64,000 nt of DNA from Clostridium carboxidivorans P7 (GTDB lineage: Bacteria; Bacillota; Clostridia; Clostridiales; Clostridiaceae). The notes under the pieces are model-generated. The model was not told the DNA's origin. It saw only the letters and a program-made list of their open reading frames with translations, and ran no database searches. Positions 43,315 to 52,124 of this stretch are shown here, piece by piece; position 1 is the first letter of the stretch; each line of letters begins with the position of its first letter. The stretch is from the NCBI RefSeq assembly GCF_001038625.1, contig NZ_CP011803.1, positions 682,001-746,000 of the forward strand. The letters are read 5' to 3'. A program made the position numbers and the translations under genes.

Positions 43315-44289
43315 TTATAATGGAGAATTAAATATTACAAACTTCAATAATCCTTCAGACATAGAACTAATGTCAGTGCTTGAGATATTTGATAAATCAT
43401 GTACATTGCTGTTCAAAGTAATCAATTCTACTTTGGCATGTTCTTTAACACATTTATCATAAAGTTCTTTTGAACTCTTGTAAGGAACCATAGGATCAAA
43501 GCTGCTGTGTATTATTAATGTATTTGGTATTCCCTTACTAACATAATTTATAGGGTTCAATTCTTTTATTACAGTATCCTTATCTTGTATTGAATTAAAA
43601 ATTTTTGTTAAGTCATAATTTAAATCACTTGTATTTAAAAGACTTAAATCAGTTGGACCTGCAAAATCAATTAAATATTTAATTTTAGATGAATACGTAC
43701 TTAAAGCTTTGTCATCAGTAAAATTATCATTGCTGCTGTAACTAGCTAGAAGCGAAAGATGAGCACCTGATGAAACACCAATAACTCCTATTTCATTTGG
43801 ATCGAGATTATAAGTAGATTTATTTTTATATATCCATCTTATAGTATCCTTAATATCTGCAACTTGTTTATTGAAATTAGCTTTATTCCTATTGAGCTCG
43901 TAAGAAGTACTTATAATTGTATATCCTTCTTCTCTGAAAGTATTAAGTACGGGACTTAATGCATCGGGAATACTTTTATCACCATAAACCCAGCTGCCGC
44001 CGTGAACATATAAAATTACTGGAGATGGATTATTACTCTTTTTTAGTGAAGAATAAATATCCAGTGTAAGCGGAACTCCATTAGTATTTTTATATATAAT
44101 ATCCTTGTAATTCATTGATTGAGACATTTTTAATCCATTAATCTTTGGAGTTCTCATATTATCATTTTTCACAGAAATATATTTATTAACTAGTGTATAA
44201 GTTAATATAATTCTTTTATGAAATATAGCAATAAAAATAATCAGTGCAGCAACTAAAATAATCAAGAATCCTTTCAAAAATTTTTTCAT
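43315..44289 (-). CDS. Membrane-anchored alpha/beta-hydrolase (esterase/lipase)
   Basis: 324 residues. The N-terminal helix (about 4-24) anchors or exports the protein. The hydrolase domain contains the oxyanion loop YVHGGSWVYGDKS, the nucleophile elbow GVSSGAHLSL (Ser), an Asp in SSFDPMVPY and the final His in SNVHDLSN, so the catalytic triad is complete. It is most like BD-FAE/acetyl-esterase-type carboxylesterases. The substrate is unknown. It is followed on the minus strand by no further gene, and the 3' end approaches the inverted-repeat element. Confidence 0.85.
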   Translation of the reverse strand: MKKFLKGFLIILVAALIIFIAIFHKRIILTYTLVNKYISVKNDNMRTPKINGLKMSQSMNYKDIIYKNTNGVPLTLDIYSSLKKSNNPSPVILYVHGGSWVYGDKSIPDALSPVLNTFREEGYTIISTSYELNRNKANFNKQVADIKDTIRWIYKNKSTYNLDPNEIGVIGVSSGAHLSLLASYSSNDNFTDDKALSTYSSKIKYLIDFAGPTDLSLLNTSDLNYDLTKIFNSIQDKDTVIKELNPINYVSKGIPNTLIIHSSFDPMVPYKSSKELYDKCVKEHAKVELITLNSNVHDLSNISSTDISSMSEGLLKFVIFNSPL

Positions 44290-44335
44290 TAAATTCCTCC
44301 GTACCTAGTAGTAAAAATTAGCTTAAAGTTTTATA

Positions 44336-45325
44336 TTAGCTAAATAAACAGCATAAAAATTCTTCTTTTGTAACATTTCCTAAATAGTCATTTACGTCAG
44401 TATCTTGTAAAGCCTTTTTTACTTCTTCTTTATCATACTTTATGCTTTTTAATTTTTCTTCTAAAAGTTCTATATCACATTTACCAAAAAAGTCACCATA
44501 TATTTTACAATTTTCTATTAGTCCATTTTTTACATCAAGTCTAACATCTACACATCCACCTTTAAACCTGTTATATCCTTTGTAGTTAAACTTAGGTGAA
44601 TTGCCAAAATTCCATTCCCAGGTGCCATATTTCCCATCTACCATTTTTTGTATGGCTTTTTTATCATCTTCAGTTAATTCATATGTTTCTATAGGTTCAT
44701 TTAAATATGCAAATATATTTTTTAACAATAGTTCTTTAAATTTTAATACATCAACATCATATTTAACATGAGGTTTAATATTAGTAACTCTGCTAGATAC
44801 AGATTTTATACCCTTTGATTCGATTTTATCTCTTTTTACATTTAATCCTTTAGACAATGTATCTAATTTAGAATCAAAAAGTAATGTTCCGTGATTTAAT
44901 ATTCTTTCTCTTGAAACGCTTTGAGCAATTCCAGAAAATTTCTTGCCATCTATTACAAGATCGTTTCTGCCTGATAATTCGCATTTTATTCCTAAGTTTT
45001 CTAAAGCTTTAATTATAGGAACGTTATATGTCTTAAAGTCTATTTTGACATTATGTTCTTTAATTTTTGTAATAAATGAAAAATTTAAGTTACCAAGATC
45101 ATGATATACAGCACCGCCTCCTGTAACCCTTCTAACAACATTAATATCATTTTGCTTTACAAATTCCATATTAATTTCTTCTACTGTATTTTGATGTTTT
45201 CCAATAATGATCGATGGGCAGTTTCTCCATAGCAAAATATATTCACCCTTTAAATTTCTAAATGCATATTCTTCAAGAGCTAAGTTATAATGTGGATCTG
45301 TTGAAAGATTTTCTATAAATTTCAT
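44336..45325 (-). CDS. lplA: Lipoate-protein ligase A
   Basis: 329 residues from the ATG at 45325, nine bases after aaagggg. The longer frame to 45421 runs into a relic of another gene and is not used. Conserved motifs are NLALEEYAF, RRVTGGGAVYHDLGNLNFSF (lipoyl-AMP binding), GRNDLVIDGKKFSGIAQ and HGTLLFD. A C-terminal accessory domain (about 245-329) is present, so it is the full-length ligase. It attaches scavenged lipoate to E2 or GcvH proteins. No lipoate-dependent enzyme is encoded in the window. Confidence 0.92.
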   Translation of the reverse strand: MKFIENLSTDPHYNLALEEYAFRNLKGEYILLWRNCPSIIIGKHQNTVEEINMEFVKQNDINVVRRVTGGGAVYHDLGNLNFSFITKIKEHNVKIDFKTYNVPIIKALENLGIKCELSGRNDLVIDGKKFSGIAQSVSRERILNHGTLLFDSKLDTLSKGLNVKRDKIESKGIKSVSSRVTNIKPHVKYDVDVLKFKELLLKNIFAYLNEPIETYELTEDDKKAIQKMVDGKYGTWEWNFGNSPKFNYKGYNRFKGGCVDVRLDVKNGLIENCKIYGDFFGKCDIELLEEKLKSIKYDKEEVKKALQDTDVNDYLGNVTKEEFLCCLFS

Positions 45326-45345
45326 TAAATGCATCCCCTTTATTA

Positions 45346-45421
45346 ATTTATGTAAATTGGGTCTATAGGTAAAGTAAAGTGCCAGTTTTATTCTATCAAT
45401 TTTATGAAGAAAAATAAACAT
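45346..45421 (-). pseudogene. Relic of a histidine-kinase gene
   Basis: Read in the lplA frame, the 32 residues upstream of the real start include LHKIDRIKLALYFTYRPNLH. This aligns with LYKIDRRKLTLSFTYKPNLY from the extracellular domain of the kinase at 52125-53561. The DNA alignment (45351-45410 with 53087-53146) shows about ten mismatches over about 58 bases by eye. Nothing else of the kinase remains, so this is a decayed fragment. Confidence 0.7.
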
Positions 45422-45453
45422 TAAAAGTTAGGAAACTCATTTTATTTTTGGTA

Positions 45454-45496
45454 TTGACTCTAACGTAACGTGATAGTATATAGTATAACTATACTA
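45454..45496 (+). promoter_or_regulatory. MerR-type promoter with 19-bp spacer
   Basis: TTGACT (45454-45459) and TATAGT (45479-45484) are separated by 19 bases containing CTAACGTAACGTGATAG, the operator form used by TipA-type activators. A perfect palindrome TAGTATA-AC-TATACTA follows at 45481-45496. Confidence 0.75.
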
Positions 45497-45543
45497 AAAG
45501 AAAAGAGGTAATAAAATGATATTTTAAAGGAGGTACAGGATTT

Positions 45544-46281
45544 TTGGAACTGAAAATTAACGAGGTTGCAAAATTAACAGGAGTTACTGTGAGAACTCTT
45601 CATTATTATGATGAAATAGGTTTGCTTAAGCCAAGCAAGGTTTCTGAGGCTAGCTATCGTTTATATGATGACGATGCTATTGAGCTGCTTCAGCAAATAT
45701 TATTTTTCAAAGAGTTGGACTTTCCGCTTAATGAAATTAAAGAAATTGTTAAAAGTGCATCATTTGATAGAACAGAAGCACTAAAAAAACATAAAGAGCT
45801 TCTTATTAAAAAACGTAAAAGAATTGATAAGCTAATAAAGCTTGTAGAAAAAACAATAGAAGGAGAATGTAATATGAGTTTTAAAGAATTTGACAATATT
45901 GATTTTGAAAATGCAAAAAAGAAATATGCAAAGGAAGTTAAAGAACGCTGGGGAAAAACTGATGCTTATGCTGAAAGTGAAGCAAAGACTAAAAATTATG
46001 GTAAAGAACAGTGGAAGCAGGTAAACGAAGAAGGCGGCAAGATTTTAAAGGCTTTTGCTGAGAATAGGGAAAAAAGTGCTGACAGTAAAGAAGTTCAAAC
46101 ACTTGTTAAAGAATGGCAGAATTACATTACAAAAAGATTTTACAAATGTACTAATGAAATTTTAAAGGGCCTTGGACTTATGTACTTACAGGATGAACGT
46201 TTTAAAGAAAATATTGATAGTTATGGCAAGGGAACGGCAGAATTTATGTCACAAGCAATTGCAATTTACTGCACAAAGTAA
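45544..46281 (+). CDS. MerR-family regulator with one TipAS ligand domain
   Basis: 245 residues. The TTG start at 45544 follows aaaggagg by about ten bases. The MerR DNA-binding domain (1-70: INEVAKLTGVTVRTLHYYDE, then IGLLKPSKVSEASYRLYD) and dimerisation helix lead to an internal Met (NMSFKEFD near 118). A single TipAS-like helical module follows (about 130-245), ending KGTAEFMSQAIAIY. It is clearly related to the 23757-24956 gene, which has a duplicated module. The strong 19-bp-spacer promoter indicates autoregulation by bound ligand. A three-codon frame (45516-45527) precedes the ribosome-binding site. Confidence 0.88.
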   Translation: MELKINEVAKLTGVTVRTLHYYDEIGLLKPSKVSEASYRLYDDDAIELLQQILFFKELDFPLNEIKEIVKSASFDRTEALKKHKELLIKKRKRIDKLIKLVEKTIEGECNMSFKEFDNIDFENAKKKYAKEVKERWGKTDAYAESEAKTKNYGKEQWKQVNEEGGKILKAFAENREKSADSKEVQTLVKEWQNYITKRFYKCTNEILKGLGLMYLQDERFKENIDSYGKGTAEFMSQAIAIYCTK

Positions 46282-46408
46282 ATGAAAGTATACAAAGTTA
46301 TTTTTCATATTTAAATGTGCACTAACTGAAAATAAAGACTATATTTTTAAGATTTTTGAATGAGGAAAATATTAAGAAAAAAGTCAACAAGTACCATAAA
46401 GCACTAAA

Positions 46409-46485
46409 AGTATTAAATTTCACAACAAGAAGTGACTATGAAGAGAACATAATTGTTTCTTACTGTGAAATTTAATGCTATTTTT
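46409..46485 (+). terminator. Long-stem hairpin after the TipAS regulator
   Basis: ATTAAATTTCACA (46412-46424) and TGTGAAATTTAAT (46464-46476) form a perfect 13-bp stem, extendable to about 16 with G-U pairs, with a 39-base loop and a following T-run. It may be a terminator or a structured small RNA. The rest of the 277-base gap holds nothing I recognise. Confidence 0.55.
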
Positions 46486-46558
46486 TGGAGTTTCAAAGTG
46501 AGTTAATTTAGTTTAAAAAACATAATTAAATGAAGTACTCTTATACTAGTTTTTTATA

Positions 46559-47887
46559 TTATTCGGCACTTAATCCTGCTAAATTCAATAAATTCCAAGG
46601 TTTATTGTAATGTGGCTGGAAGAAGAAATCAACAAAAGCCAGTTCATCTATAGTCATTTTATTTTGAATACACACTGACATTGTATTTATGGATTGAGTT
46701 AAATCTGCCTTTGAAACAATTTGAGCACCTAAAATTCTTCTAGAATCTTTTTCATAAACTACTTTTAGTTGTGCTAAATCATAAGTAGGCATAAATTCTG
46801 GACGGTAGTTATCTTCAACCATTACTGTTTTCACATCTATTCCATATGTTTTAGCGGAGTTTTCAGTTAAGCCCGTAGAAGCTATGTTATAATCATAGAT
46901 TTTAATTCCAGAAGTTCCTTGAGTACCCATATATTTTGTAGTTGGCTTAACTAAGTTTCTAGCAACTAATGTACCCATACGAACTGCATTTGTAGCCAGT
47001 GGAATATATTCTTGCTTTTCTATTGGATTATATTTAACAGCGCAGCTATCCCCAGCTGCATATATATCTTCTTTGCTGGTATGCATATATTCGTCTACCA
47101 CAATAGCACCATTGCCTAACATTTCAAGCTGTCCTTTAAATAGTTCTGTGCTTGGTTTGAAACCAATAGAAAGTATAACTAAATCTGCTTCATATTGGCC
47201 CTTATTTGTAATTACTTTTGAAACTTTTCCATCTACGCCCTCAAATCTTATAACTGTTTCACTTAAAGCCAATTTTATAGCATGGTCTGATAAAGCTTTT
47301 TCTGCTTTATCTGTAAATTCTTTATCTAAATATTTACTTAAAATACGATCCTGACTATCAATTAGCGTTACCTTTTTATTATTCATTTCAAAGGCTTCTA
47401 CCAGTTCAACACCTATATATCCTGCTCCTATAACCACTATATTGTTAGCTTTTTGGGATTTTTCAATTATGGTGTTTGAATGGTAATAATTTTTGGATAT
47501 CAATATATTTTCTAAAGTGCTTCCATCAACCTTGGGAAGTATTGGCCATGAACCAGTTGTTACTATTAATTTATCAAAAGTATCTTCAAACTCTTCTTTT
47601 GATTTTAAATTATGAACCTTAAGTTTTTTTTCAGATATGTCAACGGATACTACGTCATGAGACATTTTAGTGGATACGCCTAATTCCGCTAATTTTTCTG
47701 GTGAACTATAAAATAATCCCTTAGGGTCTTTTATTATTCCTGCTACATATAATGCTATTCCACAGGATAAAAATGAAATTGTATCATTTCTCTCATATAC
47801 AGTTATTTTTGCATCTGGATATAATTTAGCACAATTTACTATAGCTGCAGTTCCAGCATGTGTACAGCCTATAACAACTATTTTCAT
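46559..47887 (-). CDS. NADH oxidase / CoA-disulfide reductase family flavoprotein
   Basis: 442 residues. FAD binding is at MKIVVIGCTHAGTAA, NAD binding at NIVVIGAGYIGVELVEAF (about 150), and the second FAD motif at DIYAAGDSCAV (about 275). The single redox cysteine in SFLSCGIALY (about 43) is that of water-forming NADH oxidases, NADH peroxidases and CoA-disulfide reductases. A C-terminal dimerisation domain ends FFFQPHYNKPWNLLN. In an anaerobe it likely removes oxygen or peroxide or keeps CoA reduced. The choice between these activities is open. Single-gene unit. Confidence 0.88.
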   Translation of the reverse strand: MKIVVIGCTHAGTAAIVNCAKLYPDAKITVYERNDTISFLSCGIALYVAGIIKDPKGLFYSSPEKLAELGVSTKMSHDVVSVDISEKKLKVHNLKSKEEFEDTFDKLIVTTGSWPILPKVDGSTLENILISKNYYHSNTIIEKSQKANNIVVIGAGYIGVELVEAFEMNNKKVTLIDSQDRILSKYLDKEFTDKAEKALSDHAIKLALSETVIRFEGVDGKVSKVITNKGQYEADLVILSIGFKPSTELFKGQLEMLGNGAIVVDEYMHTSKEDIYAAGDSCAVKYNPIEKQEYIPLATNAVRMGTLVARNLVKPTTKYMGTQGTSGIKIYDYNIASTGLTENSAKTYGIDVKTVMVEDNYRPEFMPTYDLAQLKVVYEKDSRRILGAQIVSKADLTQSINTMSVCIQNKMTIDELAFVDFFFQPHYNKPWNLLNLAGLSAE

Positions 47888-48256
47888 TATGTTTCCTCCT
47901 TAAAATTTCATATGTTTTTATGATGCCCTACCATTTTATGTCCTACTCATGATACTTATGTATATGTTATATAATGATCAATATCTATTGTTTTTTAGAA
48001 TTAATTGTGAATAAGGGCGAATTAAAATTATGATTAAATCAAAGTCAGGGGATTGAAACAAAAATGAAAGTGATAGTTGATTTATACTATCAAATGAAAC
48101 TTAATTTGATTATAAATTTTCAGGAGTATAGTAGAAATGTTCTAAACTACGTCAAAATTAGTAGTATAATGTAAATACACTAAATTAAAATATTAATAAG
48201 TGAATTATGGACAAACATTAATATAATGAAAAAAGCAGGAAAGGTGATTTGGATAT
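47888..48256. other. Divergent intergenic region
   Basis: 369 bases between the NADH-oxidase gene (minus) and an unknown gene (plus). I see no open frame, repeat or strong operator. A TATAAT-like box lies near 48220. Promoters for both genes should be here. Confidence 0.4.
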
Positions 48257-48853
48257 ATGTTTGAATCTGCTAAATTTTATGTAATAATCAGTAATAAAAG
48301 CTTTATTATTAAAAAAGAGAAGGAGAACTTAGAAAATATAATTGATTTTGCATCCTTTGTACCTAATGTACCTTTTTATCATCATTTATTTGATGAAGAT
48401 AAAAATTATATGGAGAATATGAAAGCAGTAGTTAAAAATCTAAAGATAAGAAATTTAACTATTATTGTTCCAGATGACTGTATAGACCTTACAGTGGATA
48501 AAAGAATACTTAGCGAATTTTTTACACTTTGTGGAGTAAGAAAGATTCAAATAGAGGCTCAATGCTTTTTTTTAAGTTTAGAGTATAAAAGGTATGTATC
48601 TCTTTCTAAAACCACAAGAAATATGGTTTTACAGTATATTGTTAATGGTAAATCTATTGCTAAAAAGTACTATGACAAAAATTATGAGGATATTAAACAA
48701 ATTTCATTAGACATGAAGAGTATTCATACAGATTGTGAGTATGAATATGTACCTGTATATATAAATAATATGAATAATAACATGGATAGCTTTAGCCGCA
48801 TTGGAAATTTAGTTTCATTAAATGATATTACTAAAAATATTATGAAGTACTAA
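48257..48853 (+). CDS. Hypothetical protein
   Basis: 198 residues, family not recognised. It has no signal peptide or membrane helix. The pattern of short strands (FYVIISNKSFIIKKEKENL, RNLTIIVPDDCIDLTVDK) and the segment SKTTRNMVLQYIVNGKSIAK suggest an alpha/beta fold. An actin/PilM-like ATPase half is possible but unsupported by motifs. It ends with NNMNNNMDSFSRIGNLVSLN. An aaaggtg ribosome-binding site precedes the ATG. A small membrane protein gene follows 24 bases later, so the two may be co-transcribed. Confidence 0.6.
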   Translation: MFESAKFYVIISNKSFIIKKEKENLENIIDFASFVPNVPFYHHLFDEDKNYMENMKAVVKNLKIRNLTIIVPDDCIDLTVDKRILSEFFTLCGVRKIQIEAQCFFLSLEYKRYVSLSKTTRNMVLQYIVNGKSIAKKYYDKNYEDIKQISLDMKSIHTDCEYEYVPVYINNMNNNMDSFSRIGNLVSLNDITKNIMKY

Positions 48854-48877
48854 TGGTGATAGGAGAAAATTTAAAAC

Positions 48878-49174
48878 ATGAATATTAACCTTATTGTTAA
48901 AACAACTAAAAAAGTACTTGGTGTTATTTCTCTTATAATACCATTAATTATTTTACTATTTATATTTAATGCTATAAAGATTCCAGCGCTGGAACATTTT
49001 CATGGCTTAATATTTTTTATTTCACCGTTTGTAGGAATAGTAGGTTGGTTTTTATGCCGTTCAGCAGCGAAAGAATGGAAAAATAGCTTTTTTAAAGTTG
49101 GCTCTATTATTAATCTCGTTATGGTAGTTGTGAATGTTTTTATAATAATTTCTGCAGGAATAATTTTTTTGTAG
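48878..49174 (+). CDS. Small membrane protein, hypothetical
   Basis: 98 residues with three hydrophobic helices (about 11-31, 42-61, 74-98; for example FFISPFVGIVGWFLCRSAAK). No catalytic motif or family is recognised. It is preceded by a taggag ribosome-binding site and follows the unknown 48257 gene on the same strand. Confidence 0.6.
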   Translation: MNINLIVKTTKKVLGVISLIIPLIILLFIFNAIKIPALEHFHGLIFFISPFVGIVGWFLCRSAAKEWKNSFFKVGSIINLVMVVVNVFIIISAGIIFL

Positions 49175-49282
49175 AAATCATTATATAAATTCCAGAAGTT
49201 GCTGTATTAGTGATTTTTAAGGTTGTCATGAACAACTTATTTATGGTTCAAAGAATAATATTATAACTAAAATTATTTTTCC

Positions 49283-49314
49283 TGTACCTGGTTTATTTAT
49301 CTATACCAGGTACA
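49283..49314 (+). terminator. Hairpin after the small membrane protein gene
   Basis: TGTACCTGG (49283-49291) pairs perfectly with CCAGGTACA (49306-49314). The T-run is short, so it is a weak or partial terminator. Confidence 0.5.
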
Positions 49315-49403
49315 TTTGGAATATAAATATATCCAATATAATTAATATATATGGATGCATATCTTGCTGCAAAACTGATTCTCACCGCTGCTATTTAACA
49401 GAT

Positions 49404-49457
49404 ATAAAAAATCTCATTTTAGAATGTCCTAGATCTTCTATCAATAAAAAATGAGAT
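49404..49457 (-). terminator. Terminator of the ABC-2 permease gene
   Basis: On the minus strand ATCTCATTTT and AAAATGAGAT (49448-49457 and 49411-49420) form a 10-bp stem, followed by six T residues. The loop is 27 bases, which is long. Confidence 0.6.
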
Positions 49458-49459
49458 AT

Positions 49460-51052
49460 CTAATAACTCCTAAGTCTGATATTTTTAATTACCACTGAAG
49501 CAACTGTCAGGAAAATTCCAATAGCTAAAAATATAACTGGAATATGGCATATTGCAGCCTTTGGGGTAAGTCCAAGAAAGTCTAAATTTGTTAAGCCATT
49601 TAATATACCTAGATACCATAAAATAATATAAGTTATTTCAAAGGCAGTAGAATTTCCAGCAATGTTTCCAATAAAAATTCCTAAGGTATTTACAAAGAAA
49701 GCTCCAATTAAAATATAAAAAATTCCTAAAAAGTTATGCAGCATCAAAAACTTTATTATAACAGCTATATTTATAAATACAGTGAATAAAATTCCAGCAG
49801 CAGCTGAATTTAAAGGCTCTGCATTTCTATAGTTTTTATAAGTCAAAAGATAATCTTCCATATTAAAAGTTCTTTGAACAGTAGATAATTTAGACCATAT
49901 GAAAACAGGCAAAATCCATATCATGGGAATTAAAAATTTATTTAATTTATCACCATCTGCAAAAAATATTCCTATAGAGCAGAAAATGATGGCTGCATAC
50001 CAGTATAAACTAGGTGAAACAACTATAATTTTAAGATTGCTTTTTAGTATGCTGAGGTTATTCATATAAGTTTTGTTTTCAAAAATCTCAGTCAAAACTG
50101 TTTTTTTACAAGGAATATATTTTGCTTCTTTTGTAAGCTTATTAGCTATTGTAGATGGTTTTGTTCTAATAAGAGAATTACTTTTGAAAAACATGGAGGC
50201 TAAAAAAAGTAAAAGAATTCCTATAAAAATCCAAAATAATCTTTGGAATAATATGTTTAAACCAATGTTTACATTGTTCATCATAAAAGTTTTAATATTT
50301 CCATGAAGAGGTCCACTTGTGCCAAGACTGAAAGAATCTATATTAGCAAATTCTTTAAAAGTATGCTTTAATTGTTCTGATATTATTTTGGCAGCAGTAT
50401 TCATTCCAAAAACATCTGCTAAAGTAGAGGTTCTGTTTTGAATAGAATATATGATTATTCCAGACCAGGTAAAGAAGTATACTACATTTCCAAAAGAGTT
50501 CCTTAGAAAAGGAATGATTTCAAAAATTATTGCTATAACTGCTGTAATAAAGCAAGCTGGTACTGCTAATATTAAAAATGGTGTTAAAAGCTTAATTGGC
50601 TGCAAATAATAGCTTTCACCTCTAGCAAATTGCATTAAAACAGTGATTGCAACAACTACAAGCATTTGAGTGAGAAGAAATAGTAAATTGCCAAAGGCTT
50701 TTCCAAATATAAATACCCAGGATTTTGTTCCTATAGAAGCTGTTATTTCACCTATTAAAAGTTCTTTTTCTCTCTTTATAGAATTTCTAACAAAGTAAAA
50801 TCCAATCAAAGTTACAACACTAATAAAGGCCATAGTAGAAACCCAGCCAAGCCATACAGAATTATAAATTCCTCTATAAAAATATCCTTCAAAAGAATAG
50901 GTTAAGGTATAATAAAAACTGCTGTTGTTTTCTGGAAAGAATAAATAGCATATATACATCATTAAAAGAGTTATAATAAGTGTGGTTTTGCTTCTTATTC
51001 TATCTAAAAAATCAGATATTCCTATGTAGTAAATTCCATATATACTATTCAA
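49460..51052 (-). CDS. ABC-2-type exporter permease
   Basis: 530 residues from the TTG at 51052, which overlaps the end of the ATPase gene by 8 bases and follows agaggtgg. The longer frame to 51124 lies inside the ATPase. About 12 transmembrane helices are present in two halves, with a large central soluble loop (about 320-370). No substrate motif is seen. With its ATPase and the adjacent kinase/regulator pair it probably forms a stress-inducible exporter, for antimicrobial peptides, lantibiotics or an own product. Confidence 0.8.
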   Translation of the reverse strand: MNSIYGIYYIGISDFLDRIRSKTTLIITLLMMYICYLFFPENNSSFYYTLTYSFEGYFYRGIYNSVWLGWVSTMAFISVVTLIGFYFVRNSIKREKELLIGEITASIGTKSWVFIFGKAFGNLLFLLTQMLVVVAITVLMQFARGESYYLQPIKLLTPFLILAVPACFITAVIAIIFEIIPFLRNSFGNVVYFFTWSGIIIYSIQNRTSTLADVFGMNTAAKIISEQLKHTFKEFANIDSFSLGTSGPLHGNIKTFMMNNVNIGLNILFQRLFWIFIGILLLFLASMFFKSNSLIRTKPSTIANKLTKEAKYIPCKKTVLTEIFENKTYMNNLSILKSNLKIIVVSPSLYWYAAIIFCSIGIFFADGDKLNKFLIPMIWILPVFIWSKLSTVQRTFNMEDYLLTYKNYRNAEPLNSAAAGILFTVFINIAVIIKFLMLHNFLGIFYILIGAFFVNTLGIFIGNIAGNSTAFEITYIILWYLGILNGLTNLDFLGLTPKAAICHIPVIFLAIGIFLTVASVVIKNIRLRSY

Positions 51053-51926
51053 TGTTTCCACCTCTTTTTCTTGAGGTATAATAAATATAAGCATCTTCAA
51101 GAGTAGGGGACACACTTGAGGCATTTAGTAAAGGTTTTGATTCTGAGATTACTCTTATAACCATTCCTTCACTTCTTCTTATTATATTTCCTGTTATATA
51201 ATTGTCCTTTATTTCTTTAAGGTGACTTTCTTCAGTTAAACATTCCCATACCATTCCCTCTAATGAATTTAAAAGCTCTTCATTTTTACAAAAACACATA
51301 AGCTTACCTTTATCAATAAGAACTATTTTTTCAGCTGAAGCTTCTACATCAGACACTATATGGGTAGATAAGATTATTATTTTATCTTTTGATAAACTAT
51401 TAATTAGATTTCTAAAGTTCATTCTTTCATTGGGATCTAATCCTACGGTAGGTTCATCTACTATAAGAATTTTAGGATCATTTAAAAGAGCTTGTGCAAT
51501 ACCTATTCTCTGCTTCATACCACCAGAATAATTTCCAATACTTTTATTTGCGGCATCTCTAAGATTTAGTAAATCAATAAGTTCATTTATTCTATTTACT
51601 GCTTTTTTCATGTTAAGTCCTTTTAAAGCTGCCATGTATTTCAAAAATTCAACAGCAGTTAAATTAGGAAATACCCCAAAGCTTTGAGGTAAATATCCTA
51701 AAGCATGCCTAAGTTCATCACCATTTTTATGAATGTCACATCCATTCCAGGTAATAACACCTTCTGTTGGCTTTGAAACTGTGGCTATCATCTTCATCAG
51801 TGTTGATTTGCCAGCACCATTTGCACCTAAAAGACCTACTATTCCTCTTTCTAATTCAAGATTAAAATTTGAAAGAGCTGTAAAATTATTTGAGTACTTT
51901 TTTGAAACATTTTTAATTGAAAGCAT
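51045..51926 (-). CDS. ABC transporter ATP-binding protein
   Basis: 293 residues. Walker A is [13 protein letters not shown], the Q-loop is YLPQSFGVFPNLTAVEFL, the signature YSGGMKQRIGIAQAL, Walker B ILIVDEPTVGLDP and the switch His in LSTHIVSD. It belongs to the CcmA/NatA-type exporter ATPases. It overlaps the permease gene, so the two are made together. An aggagg ribosome-binding site precedes the ATG. The two-component system gene pair lies upstream on the same strand after a hairpin. Confidence 0.9.
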   Translation of the reverse strand: MLSIKNVSKKYSNNFTALSNFNLELERGIVGLLGANGAGKSTLMKMIATVSKPTEGVITWNGCDIHKNGDELRHALGYLPQSFGVFPNLTAVEFLKYMAALKGLNMKKAVNRINELIDLLNLRDAANKSIGNYSGGMKQRIGIAQALLNDPKILIVDEPTVGLDPNERMNFRNLINSLSKDKIIILSTHIVSDVEASAEKIVLIDKGKLMCFCKNEELLNSLEGMVWECLTEESHLKEIKDNYITGNIIRRSEGMVIRVISESKPLLNASSVSPTLEDAYIYYTSRKRGGNIE

Positions 51927-52083
51927 AATATTTCCTCCTAAAATTAAATTGTAAAATTATCTAAGGATTATCCACATTAATAATACAAGTTACTCTATAA
52001 AAGTAACTATGTAATATCTCCTTATTTTAAATAGAAGCAAAGATTGAAATTACACCTTAGATAAATTCACTTAAAATAATAAT

Positions 52084-52110
52084 AGATTAGCCTTAATATA
52101 AAGCTAATCT
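52084..52110 (-). terminator. Hairpin after the sensor kinase gene
   Basis: AGATTAGC (52084-52091) and GCTAATCT (52103-52110) make a perfect 8-bp stem; a T-rich but interrupted tract follows on the minus strand. Probably a partial terminator between the kinase and the ABC genes. Confidence 0.55.
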
Positions 52111-52124
52111 AACATTAATAAATT

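Noticed and set aside
43229..43462. 77-residue plus-strand frame with a hydrophobic start
   Set aside because: It begins inside the inverted-repeat element and runs antisense through the esterase 3' end, has no ribosome-binding site, and its hydrophobic look comes from AT-rich DNA.
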